This document shows, in pieces, positions 42,023 to 51,198 of a stretch of 64,000 nucleotides of DNA; positions within the stretch are counted from its first letter, which is position 1; every line of letters begins with the position of its first letter. Made by a program: the position numbers and the translations under genes. The notes under the pieces are model-generated. The model was not told the DNA's origin. It searched no databases and saw only the letters and a program-made list of their open reading frames with translations. The DNA is from MED-G105 sp038522945 (GTDB lineage Bacteria; Pseudomonadota; Alphaproteobacteria; Caulobacterales; Parvularculaceae). The stretch is taken from the NCBI GenBank assembly GCA_038522945.1, contig JBCBJV010000001.1, forward strand, positions 186,001-250,000, read 5' to 3'.

Positions 42023-42469
42023 TTAGAAGGCGAGGCTCGCCGACTTCACCGCACCTGCAATCTCTTCCGGTGACATGGACTTGACGGCTTTGCCGACCAC
42101 GCGGGCGTCGTCATTATCGACTAACAATAGCCAACCGGTCTTGATCTCGTCTGCCAAATGCGCGCGCACCGCAGGCCCAACACCGGCTTTATCTGCCGCA
42201 CCAAAGAATGCTTCCTGGTCTCGTGCCGTGTAGTCAAGCACCACATAATCGATCCCCTCAAACGCGCCTGCCTCTTTTGCCTTGGTCACGTTCGGATCAA
42301 GGATTTTGCACGAAGAACACCAGTCAGCATACACCATAACTGCAGTCACGCGCGGCGCTTTAATCTCGGCCATGGCCTTATCTTTCATGGCGCTTTTCGG
42401 CTCTTCCGCGAATGCGGCACCCGCGCCCAGAACTATCGTTGCGATAAGCAGGAAAATTGGTTTGATCAT
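42023..42469 (-). CDS. Periplasmic thioredoxin-like protein
   Basis: The 148 residues begin with a signal peptide (PIFLLIATIVLGAGAAFA, cleavage after residue 21) followed by a thioredoxin fold with VMVYADWCSSCKILDP (Cys51, Cys54). It lacks the DsbA and DsbE family marks and resembles stand-alone thioredoxin-domain proteins that act in oxidative stress or metal handling. It is convergent with aguB and divergent from the lipoprotein at 42657, with which it shares the palindrome-containing intergenic region. Confidence 0.8.
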   Translation of the reverse strand: MIKPIFLLIATIVLGAGAAFAEEPKSAMKDKAMAEIKAPRVTAVMVYADWCSSCKILDPNVTKAKEAGAFEGIDYVVLDYTARDQEAFFGAADKAGVGPAVRAHLADEIKTGWLLLVDNDDARVVGKAVKSMSPEEIAGAVKSASLAF

Positions 42470-42577
42470 AATCGGTCTCTCACTTTTGGGTTTCGATTGG
42501 CGGCACCTTAGGGCGCGCCTTTGATCACAGCCCAGTCACCATTCAGTGACTCGGCTGTTTTTCTCGAGCCGGCTCTC

Positions 42578-42624
42578 ACAGAATATTTTTATTGTTTTAC
42601 AATAATTATATTCTGTAATATGAT
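42578..42624 (+). promoter_or_regulatory. 39-bp palindrome overlapping a promoter upstream of the lipoprotein/DUF2975/XRE group
   Basis: An 18-base arm (42578-42595) and its near-perfect inverse (42599-42616; 16 of 18 match) flank a TTT centre. The right arm overlaps a sigma-70-like promoter: TTTACA (42596-42601), 17-base spacer, TATGAT (42619-42624), giving a transcript start near 42631 and a ~26-nt leader. The AT-rich palindrome contrasts with the GC-rich surroundings and looks like a repressor operator. Confidence 0.6.
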
Positions 42625-42656
42625 ACCTACAGCGATGATCAACAGGAGTGACAGCC

Positions 42657-43223
42657 ATGATCCGTCTAAAAATTTGGGTATCTCTGGTGTTCGGTTTTCT
42701 GACGCTAACATCAGGCTGTGTCACGGCTCAAAGCCAAGACGTGACAGGCGGCAGGATCCAGCGCGCACATGCGGCTTCTTCAAAGCTGGTCGCAGCGATT
42801 GAAAGTGTGGACGGGAACCTGGGCGTTCACACTGCCCGCAGCCATGATGGCGTAGAGCTCATCATGGCGTGGTTTGAGAACAAGCGCGCTGTCCTGAACT
42901 GGTTCGAACATCCATATCATCGCAAGATGCTCGCGGACGCGGGGCGTCCGGAAGATGGGATTGCGGCCCAACACTTTGGGCATCATACGGGCCCAATCTT
43001 AGTGATCGCATCGGTTGCCTATAGAGGGGCCCCTGGATCGCTGGAGGCACCTATGTTCGACGATCCGGATGGGCGCAAGCCAACGCGTTTTGCGGTTGAA
43101 TACTATGTGCCCCTTGCCGGAGGTGCATACATGATTGAACCCTTCGCGCCGCCGGAGGCAGCGGCTATGGTACACGGACTACGGGACGTTTTTGATGATG
43201 ACGATCACGACTGTGCCTGCTGA
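42657..43223 (+). CDS. Lipoprotein with antibiotic-biosynthesis-monooxygenase-like (ABM) region
   Basis: The start is the ATG at 42657, eight bases behind AGGAG. The 188-residue protein has a signal and lipobox (LTLTSGC, Cys about 20), so it is probably an exported lipoprotein. Residues about 38-90 (AAIESVDGNLGVHTARSHDGVELIMAWFE...WFEHPYHRKML) resemble the ABM/dabb ferredoxin-like fold, though a longer domain with several His (HFGHHTG) follows. The C-terminus ends in an Asp/Cys run (DDDDHDCAC). No specific function can be given. It opens a unit with the DUF2975 and XRE genes. Confidence 0.62.
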   Translation: MIRLKIWVSLVFGFLTLTSGCVTAQSQDVTGGRIQRAHAASSKLVAAIESVDGNLGVHTARSHDGVELIMAWFENKRAVLNWFEHPYHRKMLADAGRPEDGIAAQHFGHHTGPILVIASVAYRGAPGSLEAPMFDDPDGRKPTRFAVEYYVPLAGGAYMIEPFAPPEAAAMVHGLRDVFDDDDHDCAC

Positions 43224-43785
43224 GCGTGACGGCGGTAAAAGCGCGCCTCCACCCAATGCTTGGGATCTTGCGTCCAACCGGATTAGTCATCGTGCCGCAC
43301 GATACACGCCTTGGACGCTGATCGTGGCGAGCCTGACGACTGTTGCCTATGTCTGGGAGGAACTGGGCGAACCCATTACCTCCACGATAGGGAGCAGCGG
43401 CTACTACCCGCTTTCGACGGCCCTTACCCATGTGAAAGCCAACTTAATCTTTTCGATTTCCACAATACCCCTGCTATGGGCTTTGTGGGAACTTCACTTT
43501 TTTGTCGTTCATCTGTCTAAAGATGGAATGGCCTACCGGATGGCGTGGCGGCATTTGACCCGTCTTGGATTTGCAATTGGCTTGTCAGGGGTTTGCCAGC
43601 TCATCCTGTCACCGGTCTTGGCACTACTCTTGATAGGTGATGCTCACCGTACACAGTGGTCATTCAGTCCAACGGGCCTTGCACTAATAGGGATTGGCGC
43701 CTTGTTGGTGCTCGTGTCACGTCTTCTAAAAGTGACGGCAGACACCGCAAGTGAGCTGCGAGATGAAACCCGGCAGTTTGTATGA
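43195..43785 (+). CDS. DUF2975-like four-helix membrane protein
   Basis: About 196 residues with four hydrophobic helices (about 40-57, 83-105, 123-147, 160-178) and the C-terminal VSRLLKVTADTASELRDE, which matches the end of DUF2975 proteins just before their DNA-binding partner. The ATG at 43195 (or 43198) overlaps the lipoprotein stop, and its own stop overlaps the following XRE gene. Function is unknown; the pair is widespread and is thought to be a regulator with its membrane sensor. Confidence 0.68.
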   Translation: MMTITTVPAERDGGKSAPPPNAWDLASNRISHRAARYTPWTLIVASLTTVAYVWEELGEPITSTIGSSGYYPLSTALTHVKANLIFSISTIPLLWALWELHFFVVHLSKDGMAYRMAWRHLTRLGFAIGLSGVCQLILSPVLALLLIGDAHRTQWSFSPTGLALIGIGALLVLVSRLLKVTADTASELRDETRQFV

Positions 43786-44045
43786 TGCAAATAATTGTGC
43801 GCCTTGACGTGATGCTCGCCCGCCGGAAGGTGCGCGCTAAAGATCTGGCGGCGGAAATCGGTATTACCGAGGCAAACCTCTCGCTTCTGCGCACCGGCAA
43901 AGTGAAGGGCGTTCGATTCGACACACTCGCCAAGATCTGTGAAGCGCTGGACTGTAAGCCAGGAGACATACTAGACATCGTCGATCCGTCGGATGCGGAC
44001 AATGTTACAACGTTTCCGATATCTCAACGCAAAGACCGGGGTTGA
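43782..44045 (+). CDS. XRE-family (Cro/CI-type) transcriptional regulator
   Basis: The 87-residue protein is almost entirely a helix-turn-helix domain (about 5-68): VRLDVMLARRKVRAKDLAAEIGITEANLSLLRTGKVKGVRFDTLAKICEALDCKPGDILDI, the YozG/DUF739-like form that pairs with DUF2975 membrane proteins. ATG at 43782 overlaps the preceding stop (ATGA). It is a candidate ligand of the palindrome at 42578, but that is inference from position only. Confidence 0.85.
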   Translation: MMQIIVRLDVMLARRKVRAKDLAAEIGITEANLSLLRTGKVKGVRFDTLAKICEALDCKPGDILDIVDPSDADNVTTFPISQRKDRG

Positions 44046-44057
44046 CGATATAGAGGT

Positions 44058-46187
44058 TTACGTCGACGCCTTCTTTTCAAGCCGATATTGGTGAAGGAGC
44101 GGTTCGGTGTACCCGCTCGGCTGGGTGACACCCTCAAACACAAGGGCTCTTGCGGCCTTAAATGCGATGCCATCAAATCCCGGCGCAAGCGGCTCATAGT
44201 GCGGATCGCCCGCATTTTGATCGTCGACCTTCGCGGCCATTTTGCGGAATGCCGCGTCGGCCTGTTCCTCGGTACACACCCCATGTAGCAGCCAGTTGGC
44301 CATGTGCTGTGAAGAAATACGCAAAGTAGCGCGGTCTTCCATCAGACCAATATCGTTGATGTCCGGCACTTTTGAACAACCGACGCCCTGATCAATCCAG
44401 CGCACGACATAACCCAGAATGCCTTGGGCATTGTTGTCGAGCTCTTCGAGAATCTCCGCCTCGGACCAATTCCGGCCGGCGGAAAGCGGGATCGTCAGGA
44501 GGCGATCAAGGGCCGGCACGCCTTTCGCGGCAATCTCATCTTGCAGCCCAAAAACATCGACCTGATGATAATGCATTGCATGGAGCGTGGCGGCCGTGGG
44601 GCTGGGTACCCAAGCGGTATTTGCCCCGGTCTTGGGATGACCGATCTTTTGCTCCAGCATATCGGCCATTCGGTCAGGCGCTGCCCACATGCCCTTCCCG
44701 ATTTGCGCGCGCCCTGACAGTCCAGCCTCAAGGCCAATCGCCACATTGCGCGCCTCATAAGCAGCAATCCAATCGGTCCCCTTCATTTCATTCTTGCGGA
44801 TCATCGGGCCGGCGCGCATGGACGTGTGCATTTCATCGCCAGTTCGATCCAGAAAGCCGGTATTGATGAAAACGATCCGGTCTTTCACGGCGTGGATACA
44901 CGCGCCAAGGTTTGCCGATGTGCGACGCTCCTCGTCCATGACCCCGACTTTCAGCGTGTATCGCGGCAGGCCAATCAAGTCTTCGACCGCATCGAACAGG
45001 TCGTTTGTGAATGCACATTCATCAGAACCGTGCATTTTCGGCTTGACGATATAGATCGATCCGCTAGCGGAGTTTCTACGTGCATTAATATCACGGCTTG
45101 AAATAAGGCTCGTGACGATCCCGTCGAGAATACCTTCCGGCGCATCCGACCCGTCCGTTAGTTTGACCGCGGGGTTGGTCATCAAATGACCCACATTGCG
45201 GACAAGCAAGACAGCTTGCGACTTAAGTGTTATCGTGCCGCCATCGGGCGTAACATACTCTCGGTCCGGATCAAGACCACGCGAGACTGTTTGCCCGCCC
45301 TTTTTGAAAGACGCCTCAAGATCACCTTCGATCAGGCCAAGCCAGTTTGTGTAGGCGAGCGTCTTGTCTTCGGCATCAACGGCGGCAACAGAATCCTCCA
45401 GATCGACAATTGTCGATAACGCAGATTCCAGAACAATGTCGGCGACGCCTGCTGGATCATCTTTTCCAATGGGATGAGTGCGATCGATGCTTATCTCCAG
45501 ATGCAGCCCATTGTGGCGCAATAAAATAGCCGATGGTGCACCCGGTTCGCCGCGATACCCGGCAAACGCGGCAGGGTCTTTAAGGGCCGGAACCACTGCC
45601 CCTTCTTTAACGAGATACGCAGAGACGTCTTTATGGGATCCGCTCGCAAGAGGGACCGCCTCGTCGAGAAAACTTTTTGCCCGATCGATCACTTTTGCGC
45701 CTCGAGCAGGATCATATCCGGGTGTTTCATCCCCGGTCCGCGCGATAGCATCAGTGCCGTAAAGCGCGTCATAAAGACTACCCCACCGCGCATTAGCTGC
45801 ATTCAACGCATAACGCGCATTCAGGACCGGGACGACAAGCTGCGGTCCGGCAAGCCGCGCCAGTTCGTCGTCGACATTCTCCGTCGTGATTTTGAACGGC
45901 GCTGGTTCCGGCACGAGATACCCAATCTCTCGCAGGAATTTTTCGTACGCGGCCGCATCAAATGGGCCAGCCTTTTTGGCTTCGTGCCAGGCATCGATTT
46001 TGGCTTGAAGCTCTTCGCGTACGGAAAGAAGCTCTCGGTTTCGTGGCGCAAAGGCAGCAAAAATCTTGGCCGCGCCATCCCAAAAAGTATCAGCGGCAAG
46101 CCCGGTTCCGGGAAGTGCCTTTTCCTCGATAAATTTCGCTAAGTCTTCGGCAACTTGTAAATCAGCACGCGCTACAAACTGGGTCAC
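44058..46187 (-). CDS. glcB: Malate synthase G
   Basis: GlcB condenses glyoxylate and acetyl-CoA to malate. The core includes HNGLHLEISIDRTHPIGKDDPAG, STIVDLEDSVAAVDAEDK, SRDINARRNSASGSIYIVKPKMHG and KVGVMDEERRTSANL with catalytic Arg/Glu/Asp regions as in E. coli GlcB. I prefer the GTG at 46187, eight bases behind AGGGAGG, which gives VTQFVARADLQ and 709 residues, aligning with GlcB; an ATG at 46205 lies inside that site. No isocitrate lyase is in the window, so the substrate may come from glycolate or an aceA elsewhere. Confidence 0.94.
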   Translation of the reverse strand: MTQFVARADLQVAEDLAKFIEEKALPGTGLAADTFWDGAAKIFAAFAPRNRELLSVREELQAKIDAWHEAKKAGPFDAAAYEKFLREIGYLVPEPAPFKITTENVDDELARLAGPQLVVPVLNARYALNAANARWGSLYDALYGTDAIARTGDETPGYDPARGAKVIDRAKSFLDEAVPLASGSHKDVSAYLVKEGAVVPALKDPAAFAGYRGEPGAPSAILLRHNGLHLEISIDRTHPIGKDDPAGVADIVLESALSTIVDLEDSVAAVDAEDKTLAYTNWLGLIEGDLEASFKKGGQTVSRGLDPDREYVTPDGGTITLKSQAVLLVRNVGHLMTNPAVKLTDGSDAPEGILDGIVTSLISSRDINARRNSASGSIYIVKPKMHGSDECAFTNDLFDAVEDLIGLPRYTLKVGVMDEERRTSANLGACIHAVKDRIVFINTGFLDRTGDEMHTSMRAGPMIRKNEMKGTDWIAAYEARNVAIGLEAGLSGRAQIGKGMWAAPDRMADMLEQKIGHPKTGANTAWVPSPTAATLHAMHYHQVDVFGLQDEIAAKGVPALDRLLTIPLSAGRNWSEAEILEELDNNAQGILGYVVRWIDQGVGCSKVPDINDIGLMEDRATLRISSQHMANWLLHGVCTEEQADAAFRKMAAKVDDQNAGDPHYEPLAPGFDGIAFKAARALVFEGVTQPSGYTEPLLHQYRLEKKAST

Positions 46188-46414
46188 TGCCTGGGCCTCC
46201 CTCATGGACAATCCAGCGGGAGTTATAGGGATTTCGCCGTCGGATGCCAGTGTTCTTCTATGGCACCCGTTGACGCGGCAAACAGAGCGAAAGCCCGAAA
46301 CCTGAAAGGCGCCTGCAAGGACACGCATCCAGCCTACCGGGTTACTCCGACCACCAACCTAATGAAGGCAATTGGCACAAAGCACAGGGTCATTTCGAAC
46401 CCTGCCTCAGCCCC

Positions 46415-46699
46415 TTAGTAGGCAGGATTTGGCTTATTCGACATCAGGTACTCACGTGCTTGGCGCTGGGCCTCGGCGATCTCGTCCTGGCTCATTTCGA
46501 TCGCAAGCTCGGCTCGATAGGTGCGCGCTTCGAGATGTCCTTGCATGGCTGCCAAATTGAACCATTTGTGCGCTACGACCAGATCTGCAGCGCTCTCTTC
46601 GCTGGTGATCGATGCTTCAAGCCCCAGACGATACATTTCTTCGCCGGACATGATTGGTGCCGCGCCATTCAGCGATCCGGCTTGGATAGACATTGACAT
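46415..46699 (-). CDS. Small Sel1-repeat-like protein
   Basis: The 94-residue product (ATG at 46699, behind AGAGGGGG) has one Sel1/TPR-like unit: YRLGLEASITSEESAADLVVAHKWFNLAAMQGHLEARTYRAELA, followed by EIAEAQRQAREYL. Such short proteins are common in alphaproteobacteria, and their function is unknown. It lies between glcB and the glycosyltransferase on the same strand, without a clear operon link. Confidence 0.75.
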   Translation of the reverse strand: MSMSIQAGSLNGAAPIMSGEEMYRLGLEASITSEESAADLVVAHKWFNLAAMQGHLEARTYRAELAIEMSQDEIAEAQRQAREYLMSNKPNPAY

Positions 46700-46857
46700 T
46701 GGGTAATTGCCCCCTCTTAAGTCGTTCACTCCCCCACCCGCCGCACTCATGCGGCATGGGTTATGTTCACAACTTTGAGAGCCTTAAGGCTAATACGACG
46801 TAAACGAAAAGTTTCCCAATTCTTACCAAGGGCAATTTATTTTGGAACGCCTACGCA

Positions 46858-48414
46858 TCAATTTGGCCGACACACAGATCGCGCGATGGATGGATTTTTA
46901 TCAAGGCTACCCAAAAACCATTCGGTAACCCTTTTCTCATCCCCTTGTCTTGATCGAATAGTTCTTTGCCAAGGTACCTCAATTTTTTTAGATGTAGACG
47001 GATCAATCGCATTTGTGACATGGTCTGGCGCAGGAGGCCCTAATTGAGGCGACCAAACAAAAATGCAAGGGCGATCATTATCATCCGTCGGCGGTGCATA
47101 ATATTGAATATGAGCGGAAAGAACCCGCGCCTTTGGAAAAAGACGACGGAGGTTACCCGCGGTGTGGTCTTCGAACCCGACAAGGGTGGCCTCCTCCCAA
47201 CCGGCCTCTTGCACTGCCCTGCCTAGGCCTTCGTAGGGGATCCATTGTCTGCAGTCTGAACAAAAGGGTTCACCAGGCCAGAGAACTTGAGCGAGCCGTA
47301 CCGCAACGATCGCACTCAAAACGGCGCCGTTTGCCATAAGCAGTTTACGGGTCCCGATGCGGCCAACACCGTCGCCCACTTTCACGATAAGCCAAAAAAT
47401 AACCGGAAACAAAAACGCAATGGCATAGCGTTCCTGCATACCGTCAAGGCCAAGAAAAATGACCATCGCAAAAAGCACGACGGCACCAGCCAGGGCCGAA
47501 TTGCGAGCAAGCGTGGCGAGTTCGCTACCGACTGACGCGACCGGTCTGCCGCTACCTGGCATCAGCCAGCGAATACCAAAGAGCAAAAATAGCACGGGGA
47601 TGATCGGCAGGAAAAAAGCGACGAGCGCCCAAAGGGTTTCCGGAAGTCCCGATGCGATTTTCATCCAGTAGCTTGCGTCGGCGTCCATGAACCGGCTTTG
47701 AAGCTGCGCACTTGTTTCGCCAATCCGCCAGATTGCATGGGGTAAAACCAATATAGAGGAAACTGCAACTGCGACTAAGGAGAGCTTGAACGCACTGAGC
47801 CACCTAACGCGATGGCGATAGGTAACACCCAAACCGATCACTGCACAAACGATAGCAAACGCGAAAGAATACTTCGACAACAGACCAAGTCCAGCGGCAA
47901 GGCCGAGCACGATCGAAGTTAAAATAGTTGGCTGGCGGATCACCCTAAAAAGCGCATACCAAAAGAAAGCCAGCGCACAGATCAGGGCAGTTGAATGGGT
48001 GAAAGCCTGATGGAAATTCCACCCAATCTGAAAGAGCAACAATAACGATATAGCCCCGAGCCCCGCCCAGCGCTCATCCCTCACAACAAGGCGCATGCCT
48101 AGAAATGTAAAAACGCCCACTCCCACAAGCAGGGCGTATTTCACGACCAGAAAACTAACGAGCGTTGGGCCCGTTATGCTCTGCACAAGGAAGATCAGCC
48201 ATTCAAACAAGGGTGGATTGTCCGGGTGATAACCGGGCTCAAGAGACTGCGCGACCACGTTGATCTTGACGTCGTCAAGGGCAAGCGCTGGCCCTGCCAA
48301 CCGGCTGATGCCGCCGTGAACCAGACCATAGACGAAGTAAAATAAGGCAACGGACCATGCGCCACCCAAGGACTGCGCGAGCCTTGTGCCGTTCCGTTCA
48401 AGCATAGCGAACAT
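46858..48414 (-). CDS. GT39/ArnT-like membrane glycosyltransferase
   Basis: The 518 residues have about ten membrane helices and the PMT_2-type N-terminus: DDVKINVVAQSLEPGYHPDNPPLFEW, in which the acidic residues after the first helix are the usual catalytic positions of polyprenyl-phosphate sugar transferases. The C-terminal periplasmic region (WIPYEGLGRAVQEAGW...) is typical of ArnT-related enzymes. The donor is expected to be a lipid-linked sugar; the acceptor (lipid A, protein or glycan) cannot be read from the sequence. Confidence 0.8.
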   Translation of the reverse strand: MFAMLERNGTRLAQSLGGAWSVALFYFVYGLVHGGISRLAGPALALDDVKINVVAQSLEPGYHPDNPPLFEWLIFLVQSITGPTLVSFLVVKYALLVGVGVFTFLGMRLVVRDERWAGLGAISLLLLFQIGWNFHQAFTHSTALICALAFFWYALFRVIRQPTILTSIVLGLAAGLGLLSKYSFAFAIVCAVIGLGVTYRHRVRWLSAFKLSLVAVAVSSILVLPHAIWRIGETSAQLQSRFMDADASYWMKIASGLPETLWALVAFFLPIIPVLFLLFGIRWLMPGSGRPVASVGSELATLARNSALAGAVVLFAMVIFLGLDGMQERYAIAFLFPVIFWLIVKVGDGVGRIGTRKLLMANGAVLSAIVAVRLAQVLWPGEPFCSDCRQWIPYEGLGRAVQEAGWEEATLVGFEDHTAGNLRRLFPKARVLSAHIQYYAPPTDDNDRPCIFVWSPQLGPPAPDHVTNAIDPSTSKKIEVPWQRTIRSRQGDEKRVTEWFLGSLDKNPSIARSVCRPN

Positions 48415-48496
48415 AAGATCGGCCTATGCCGGAATTCGACGAACCGGTCCAGCGCTGAGGATTTTAAACCACCGCTGAGAGAAGCCGTTTGGGCTA

Positions 48497-48895
48497 TTAC
48501 CCTTTAGGTCGAAGTTCCTCGAACTGACCGAGAGCGCAATTCCCTCTGAGGATGCCCGACTGGTTGTCGACAACACTGATGATCTCACCAGAGCAGAGCT
48601 GACCCGTCGGCAGATTATACTCGAGGCGCGAGGTTGTTTGGGAAGCGCCGGTACAACGCCCGTTTGTTTTACTGAGGTAATAGCGAGAGCCAACCTCAAG
48701 GAGAAACTTACCATCTGTCACCGGCTTAATGCTGTCTACTGACCGCACCTGAAGGCAGCCAACGGTCTCCCCTGTTGTTTCAAGCCCCTCAAGAATGGCA
48801 GCATTGCGCTGATTGATGGGAGGCTCGCCCGTGCTCGCACACGCAGCAATAAGCATGGAGGCGCTCATCGCACCCAGAGAAATCGTCCGTTTCAT
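48497..48895 (-). CDS. Small lipoprotein, DUF6491-like
   Basis: The 132-residue product starts at 48895 (MKRTISLGAMSASMLIAACA, lipobox Cys about 19) behind AGAGGAAA. The mature part has CLQVRSVDSIKPVTDGKFLLEVGSRYYLSKTNGRC, resembling small alphaproteobacterial lipoproteins of the DUF6491 kind, with three further Cys that could form disulfides. Function is unknown. It lies 43 bases upstream of the gatB stop, on the same strand. Confidence 0.68.
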   Translation of the reverse strand: MKRTISLGAMSASMLIAACASTGEPPINQRNAAILEGLETTGETVGCLQVRSVDSIKPVTDGKFLLEVGSRYYLSKTNGRCTGASQTTSRLEYNLPTGQLCSGEIISVVDNQSGILRGNCALGQFEELRPKG

Positions 48896-48952
48896 TTGTT
48901 TTCCTCTTTGGCTTGCCGCCAACCCCATAGACACATTGCCTACGGTGGGACC

Positions 48953-50416
48953 TCAGTCAACACCAAGCTTGGATTTGAGGATCTCGTTCACGGCCTTGGG
49001 ATTGGCCTTACCGCCGGTTGCCTTCATGACTTGGCCGACAAACCAACCGAAGGTCTTGGGCTTTTCCTTCACTTGGGCCACCTGGTCCGGATTGGCGGCG
49101 ATTATCTCGTCGATCGCGGCTTCAATTGCGCCGGTGTCAGTGACCTGTTTCAGGCCGCGCTCTTCTACAATGACTTCAGGGTCCCCGCCCTCTTCGAACA
49201 TGATCGCGAACACATCCTTGGCAATCCGGCCGGAAATGACGTCCGACGACAAGAGATCAATCAGCTTGCCCAGATGCGCCGCCGATACCGGCGAGGCATC
49301 GATTTCCAGCCCCTTTTTGTTGAGCGCACCGAAAAGTTCCGTTGTGACCCAGTTGGCGGCAAGCTTGCCGTCGCGATCGCCAGCGACTTCCTCAAAGAAG
49401 GTCGCTTTTTCCCGGTCCTGGGAAAGGACCGCGGCGTCGTAGAGCGAAAGGCTATAGGTTTCCATGAAGCGCCGCTTCTTGGCATCCGGTAACTCCGGCA
49501 GGCTTTCGCGGATCTCGTCAACAAAGCCCTGAGAAAATTCCAGGGGCAAAAGATCCGGATCCGGAAAATACCGGTAATCGTGGGCGTCTTCCTTGGAGCG
49601 CATGGTCCGCGTCTCGCCGGTTGCCACATTAAAGAGCCGGGTCTCCTGATCGATTGAGCCACCGCCTTCGATCACTTCGATCTGGCGCCGCGCTTCATAG
49701 TCGATGACCTGACGTACATAGCGGATCGAGTTGACGTTCTTGGTTTCCGTCCGTGTCCCTAGCTCATCACCGGGTCGGCGCACAGAGACGTTGACGTCTG
49801 CACGCATGGAGCCTTCCTCCATGTTGCCGTCACAGGTGCCGAGATAGCGAAGGATCGTGCGCAGTTTGGAGAAGTAAGCTGCTCCCTCTTCCGCTGAGCG
49901 CATGTCCGGCTTGGAGACGATTTCCATCAGCGCAACGCCTGAGCGATTCAAATCCACGAACGACTCATCCGGCGCAAGATCATGGATCGACTTGCCCGCG
50001 TCCTGCTCTAGGTGAAGTCGCTCAATCCCGATATCGACGACTTCGCCATCATCCAGCTCGACCTCGATTTCCCCTTCGCCCACAATTGGGTCTTTGTACT
50101 GAGAAATCTGGTAGCCTTGCGGCAGGTCCGGGTAGAAATAATTCTTCCGGTCAAAGCGCGACCATAGATTGATTTGCGCGTTGAGGCCGAGCCCGGTCCG
50201 AACAGCTTGTTCAACACAGAAGCCGTTGATCACCGGGAGCATGCCCGGCATGGCAGCATCGACGAGGCTCACGTTTTCGTTTGGCCCCGCGCCATAGGCG
50301 GCCGAAGCGCCAGAGAATAGTTTCGAGACGGACGAGACCTGGGCATGAACTTCAAGCCCGACAACGACTTCCCAGTCGCCGGTCTGGCCTTGCAGGTATT
50401 TGCGTGGTTCGGACAT
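48953..50416 (-). CDS. gatB: Aspartyl/glutamyl-tRNA amidotransferase subunit B
   Basis: GatB binds mischarged Glu-tRNA(Gln) or Asp-tRNA(Asn) and activates the acyl group for amidation. The 487 residues contain VVGLEVHAQVSSVSKLFSGA, MPGMLPVINGFCVEQAVRTGLGL, KNYFYPDLPQGYQISQY and the GatB/Yqey C-terminal domain (QVMKATGGKANPKAVNEILKSKL). Organisms with GatCAB generally lack GlnRS and/or AsnRS. Only the alpha/beta hydrolase gene separates it from gatA. Confidence 0.97.
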   Translation of the reverse strand: MSEPRKYLQGQTGDWEVVVGLEVHAQVSSVSKLFSGASAAYGAGPNENVSLVDAAMPGMLPVINGFCVEQAVRTGLGLNAQINLWSRFDRKNYFYPDLPQGYQISQYKDPIVGEGEIEVELDDGEVVDIGIERLHLEQDAGKSIHDLAPDESFVDLNRSGVALMEIVSKPDMRSAEEGAAYFSKLRTILRYLGTCDGNMEEGSMRADVNVSVRRPGDELGTRTETKNVNSIRYVRQVIDYEARRQIEVIEGGGSIDQETRLFNVATGETRTMRSKEDAHDYRYFPDPDLLPLEFSQGFVDEIRESLPELPDAKKRRFMETYSLSLYDAAVLSQDREKATFFEEVAGDRDGKLAANWVTTELFGALNKKGLEIDASPVSAAHLGKLIDLLSSDVISGRIAKDVFAIMFEEGGDPEVIVEERGLKQVTDTGAIEAAIDEIIAANPDQVAQVKEKPKTFGWFVGQVMKATGGKANPKAVNEILKSKLGVD

Positions 50417-50427
50417 TCGTTTCTGAC

Positions 50428-51186
50428 CTATGCTGAATTCTTAAATTCGATTGATCGTTCCGCGCGAACGATCACGTCTTCGATTGTTTGGTAAACCCGG
50501 TTTGGCATTTGAGCTTCGAGGAAGTGAAGCCCACCGCGGACCTTTTCCAGACGCACATCGGCGTCTTCTGCGAAGTAGTTTTTCAGTGTCTGCGCATCGT
50601 CAAACGCCACCAGATGGTCCACATCCCCGTGGAGGATCGTGACGGGCACGCGTAGCTCTTTGAGCCTGGGGAACAAGACTTCCACTTGTGCGCGGCGGCC
50701 GGCGACTTCAGCCCGAGAGTGATGCAATGTCCGTGGCAAGAGCGATCGGATCACCGGTGCCCCGCCAAGATCAACGAACGGCAGGACCCAGTCGCGCGGC
50801 TCATTGATGAGCGCCGCTACGGGCACCACGCCTTTGACCGTATCCGGAAAATCAACCGCCGCCTTCAACGCCAATTCGCCTCCATAGGAAACGCCCATGG
50901 TGACAACGTTTTTGTCAGTTTCCAGAAAAGGCCGCGCGGCGGCGATCTGATCTTCGAAGCTCAAATAAGGTCGGTCATGGCCGCGCCCGAACCCGGGCCG
51001 CGCCAGTAGAACAACATCGAGATGCTCAGGGGCGGTGCGCAAAAACCGCTCGAAAAGGTACTTCCGCGCAGGCGTGCCCGGAAAGACCACCACGCGCCAG
51101 TCGCTATCGCTTTCGGCCTGCCAAGCCTGGTTCGGCAAGGGCGGGTTGAGCGGTACGTCATAGTTTATTTCGGTGTAGCGGGCCAA
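50428..51186 (-). CDS. Alpha/beta hydrolase family protein
   Basis: The 252 residues have an alpha/beta-hydrolase core: WRVVVFPGTPARKYLF (oxyanion strand), the nucleophile elbow TMGVSYGGELALKAA (Ser), VTILHGDVDHLV (likely Asp) and GGLHFLEAQMP (His). The start is TTG at 51186 behind GAGGGAGC. The substrate is unknown. It is tightly placed between gatA (12 bases) and gatB (11 bases) and is likely co-translated, but no link to tRNA amidation is known. Confidence 0.8.
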   Translation of the reverse strand: MARYTEINYDVPLNPPLPNQAWQAESDSDWRVVVFPGTPARKYLFERFLRTAPEHLDVVLLARPGFGRGHDRPYLSFEDQIAAARPFLETDKNVVTMGVSYGGELALKAAVDFPDTVKGVVPVAALINEPRDWVLPFVDLGGAPVIRSLLPRTLHHSRAEVAGRRAQVEVLFPRLKELRVPVTILHGDVDHLVAFDDAQTLKNYFAEDADVRLEKVRGGLHFLEAQMPNRVYQTIEDVIVRAERSIEFKNSA

Positions 51187-51198
51187 GAAGATGCTCCC

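Noticed and set aside
42578..42616. Intrinsic terminator at the AT-rich palindrome
   Set aside because: It is almost entirely A-T with no GC-rich stem and overlaps a good promoter, so an operator reading fits better; Fur-box match is poor.
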